From NCBI GenBank assembly GCA_013372965.1, contig JABXIR010000056.1:1-7801 (forward strand): 7,801 nt of DNA, read 5' to 3'. A program made the position numbers and the translations under genes. Within the stretch, counting starts at the first letter, position 1; the number at the start of each line of letters is the position of its first letter. The notes beneath the pieces are model-generated. The model was not told where the DNA came from, ran no database searches, and saw nothing but the letters and a program-made list of their open reading frames with translations. Source of the stretch: Gammaproteobacteria bacterium (GTDB lineage Bacteria; Pseudomonadota; Gammaproteobacteria; Pseudomonadales; DSM-25080). Below are positions 7,323 through 7,801 of this stretch, piece after piece.

Positions 7323-7336
7323 GCGAAACGTTTCGC
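7323..7336. promoter_or_regulatory. Perfect 14-base palindrome, candidate operator
   Basis: GCGAAACGTTTCGC is fully self-complementary and lies 12 bases before the ATG of the first prepilin gene. The central CG step flanked by an AAA/TTT pair is reminiscent of LacI/GalR-family operators such as the E. coli PurR site, but I know no regulator for this locus. In RNA it could instead fold as a 5-base stem with an ACGT loop next to the ribosome-binding region. I see no convincing promoter hexamers around it in the 7278-7348 gap. Confidence 0.4.
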
Positions 7337-7348
7337 GGGTAAGTGGCT

Positions 7349-7669
7349 ATGACTTTTTCTCAATTATCAACAACTCGACGCGCACTCATCAACGGATCAA
7401 GCCTAACCGAATGCTTGGTTGGCGCAGTTCTGCTCATGCTTTGTATTATGAGCACACATACTCTCATTCGCTCGGCTTCGCTTAACTACCATCAATCATC
7501 ACTCTATTTTCAAGCCGCGACCTTTGCCAAAGTGCGTGGCGACAACACAACGCCGCCAAAGCAACTTAACTTAACCGTCGAACGTAACAGCCACTTCGAG
7601 ATTCATGTTTTATCGACGCAGTTAGCTCACAAAATATGGCGCTACTCATGGCCGATGCGCCCGCGTTAG
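7349..7669 (+). CDS. Short type IV minor prepilin, PilV-like
   Basis: A 106-residue protein with a prepilin N-terminus: a 16-residue leader containing R10 and R11 and ending in G16, then SSLTEC with glutamate at +5, followed by a hydrophobic stretch (about 22-40, ECLVGAVLLMLCIMSTHTLI). This fits the prepilin peptidase rule (Gly at -1, Glu at +5), although +1 is Ser rather than the usual Phe, Met, Leu or Ile. The mature part is only about 90 residues, shorter than typical PilV, and I recognise no domain in it. An in-frame TAA at 7340-7342 limits the start to GTG 7343 or ATG 7349; I prefer ATG. No good Shine-Dalgarno is visible. The position after ispH and before a PilW-like frame supports a minor pilin priming or decorating the type IV pilus; a type II secretion pseudopilin (GspI-like) is the alternative. 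Family call is moderate; prepilin call is firmer. Confidence 0.7.
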   Translation: MTFSQLSTTRRALINGSSLTECLVGAVLLMLCIMSTHTLIRSASLNYHQSSLYFQAATFAKVRGDNTTPPKQLNLTVERNSHFEIHVLSTQLAHKIWRYSWPMRPR

Positions 7670-7801
7670 TGCTTCGTGAGCGAGGCATCACATTGCTCGA
7701 GCTGCTGATCAGTCTCTCGATCTCGGCGGTCTTGCTGCTGGCTTTTGTGCAGTTCTTTGCATCGACGACACGCATGACTATCGAACAAAGAAACCGAATG
7801 G
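7636..7801 (+). CDS. Type IV minor prepilin, PilW-like (3' end outside window)
   Basis: The frame is open to the window end, giving 55 complete codons. It contains a textbook prepilin motif: RERG at 14-17, then ITLLELLISLSISAVLLLAFVQFF, with cleavage expected after G17, Glu at +5 (E22) and a long hydrophobic helix. The TLLELLISLSI style is typical of PilW, or of GspJ in type II secretion; the neighbourhood favours PilW. The start is uncertain. ATG 7636 and ATG 7648 overlap the previous gene by 34 and 22 bases. GTG 7669 overlaps the preceding TAG by one base and would give a compact six-residue leader, MLRERG, like many PilW proteins. None has a clear Shine-Dalgarno, so coupling to the upstream gene is likely. 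Further pilus genes probably follow beyond the window. Confidence 0.8.
   Translation, partial: MALLMADAPALVLRERGITLLELLISLSISAVLLLAFVQFFASTTRMTIEQRNRM

Noticed and set aside
7297..7485. A 62-residue + strand frame starting after ispH
   Set aside because: Its ATG falls in the loop of the stem-loop at 7287-7306, it has no Shine-Dalgarno and no motif, and it overlaps the frame at 7349-7669 that carries a clear prepilin signature.

Overview
The window reads as a chromosomal housekeeping block from a gammaproteobacterium of roughly balanced GC content. The gene order murJ - ribF - ileS - lspA - fkpB - ispH, all on the + strand, followed directly by type IV prepilin-like genes, matches the arrangement I recall from Pseudomonas and its relatives, where the minor pilin cluster lies near ispH. 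The proteins look like full-length, intact members of their families with catalytic motifs in place. I cannot name a genus from sequence alone.

Layout. Positions 34-1590 encode the lipid II flippase MurJ, from a GTG start fixed by an in-frame stop just before it and a strong purine-rich Shine-Dalgarno. A 78-base gap (1591-1668) follows, holding overlapping inverted repeats at the murJ stop and a candidate sigma70-type promoter. Positions 1669-7277 form a tightly packed run: ribF (FMN/FAD synthesis), ileS (isoleucyl-tRNA synthetase), lspA (signal peptidase II), fkpB (FKBP-type peptidyl-prolyl isomerase) and ispH (last step of the MEP isoprenoid pathway). Gaps or overlaps between these genes are 8, -4, -23 and 6 bases, so co-transcription and partly coupled translation are likely. 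MurJ, IspH (isoprenoids including undecaprenyl carrier) and LspA all serve the cell envelope; RibF and IleS supply cofactor and charged tRNA.

After ispH comes a 71-base gap with a GC-rich stem-loop lacking a U-tract and a perfect 14-base palindrome. Then two overlapping reading frames begin with prepilin signatures: a short divergent PilV-like protein (7349-7669) and the start of a PilW-like protein that runs off the window end. These are the accessory-looking and least conventional part of the window.

I see no tRNA, rRNA, CRISPR array, insertion sequence or phage gene. I found no clear novel system; the observations worth a second look are the unusual first prepilin, the palindrome in front of it, and the folded region at the murJ-ribF junction.
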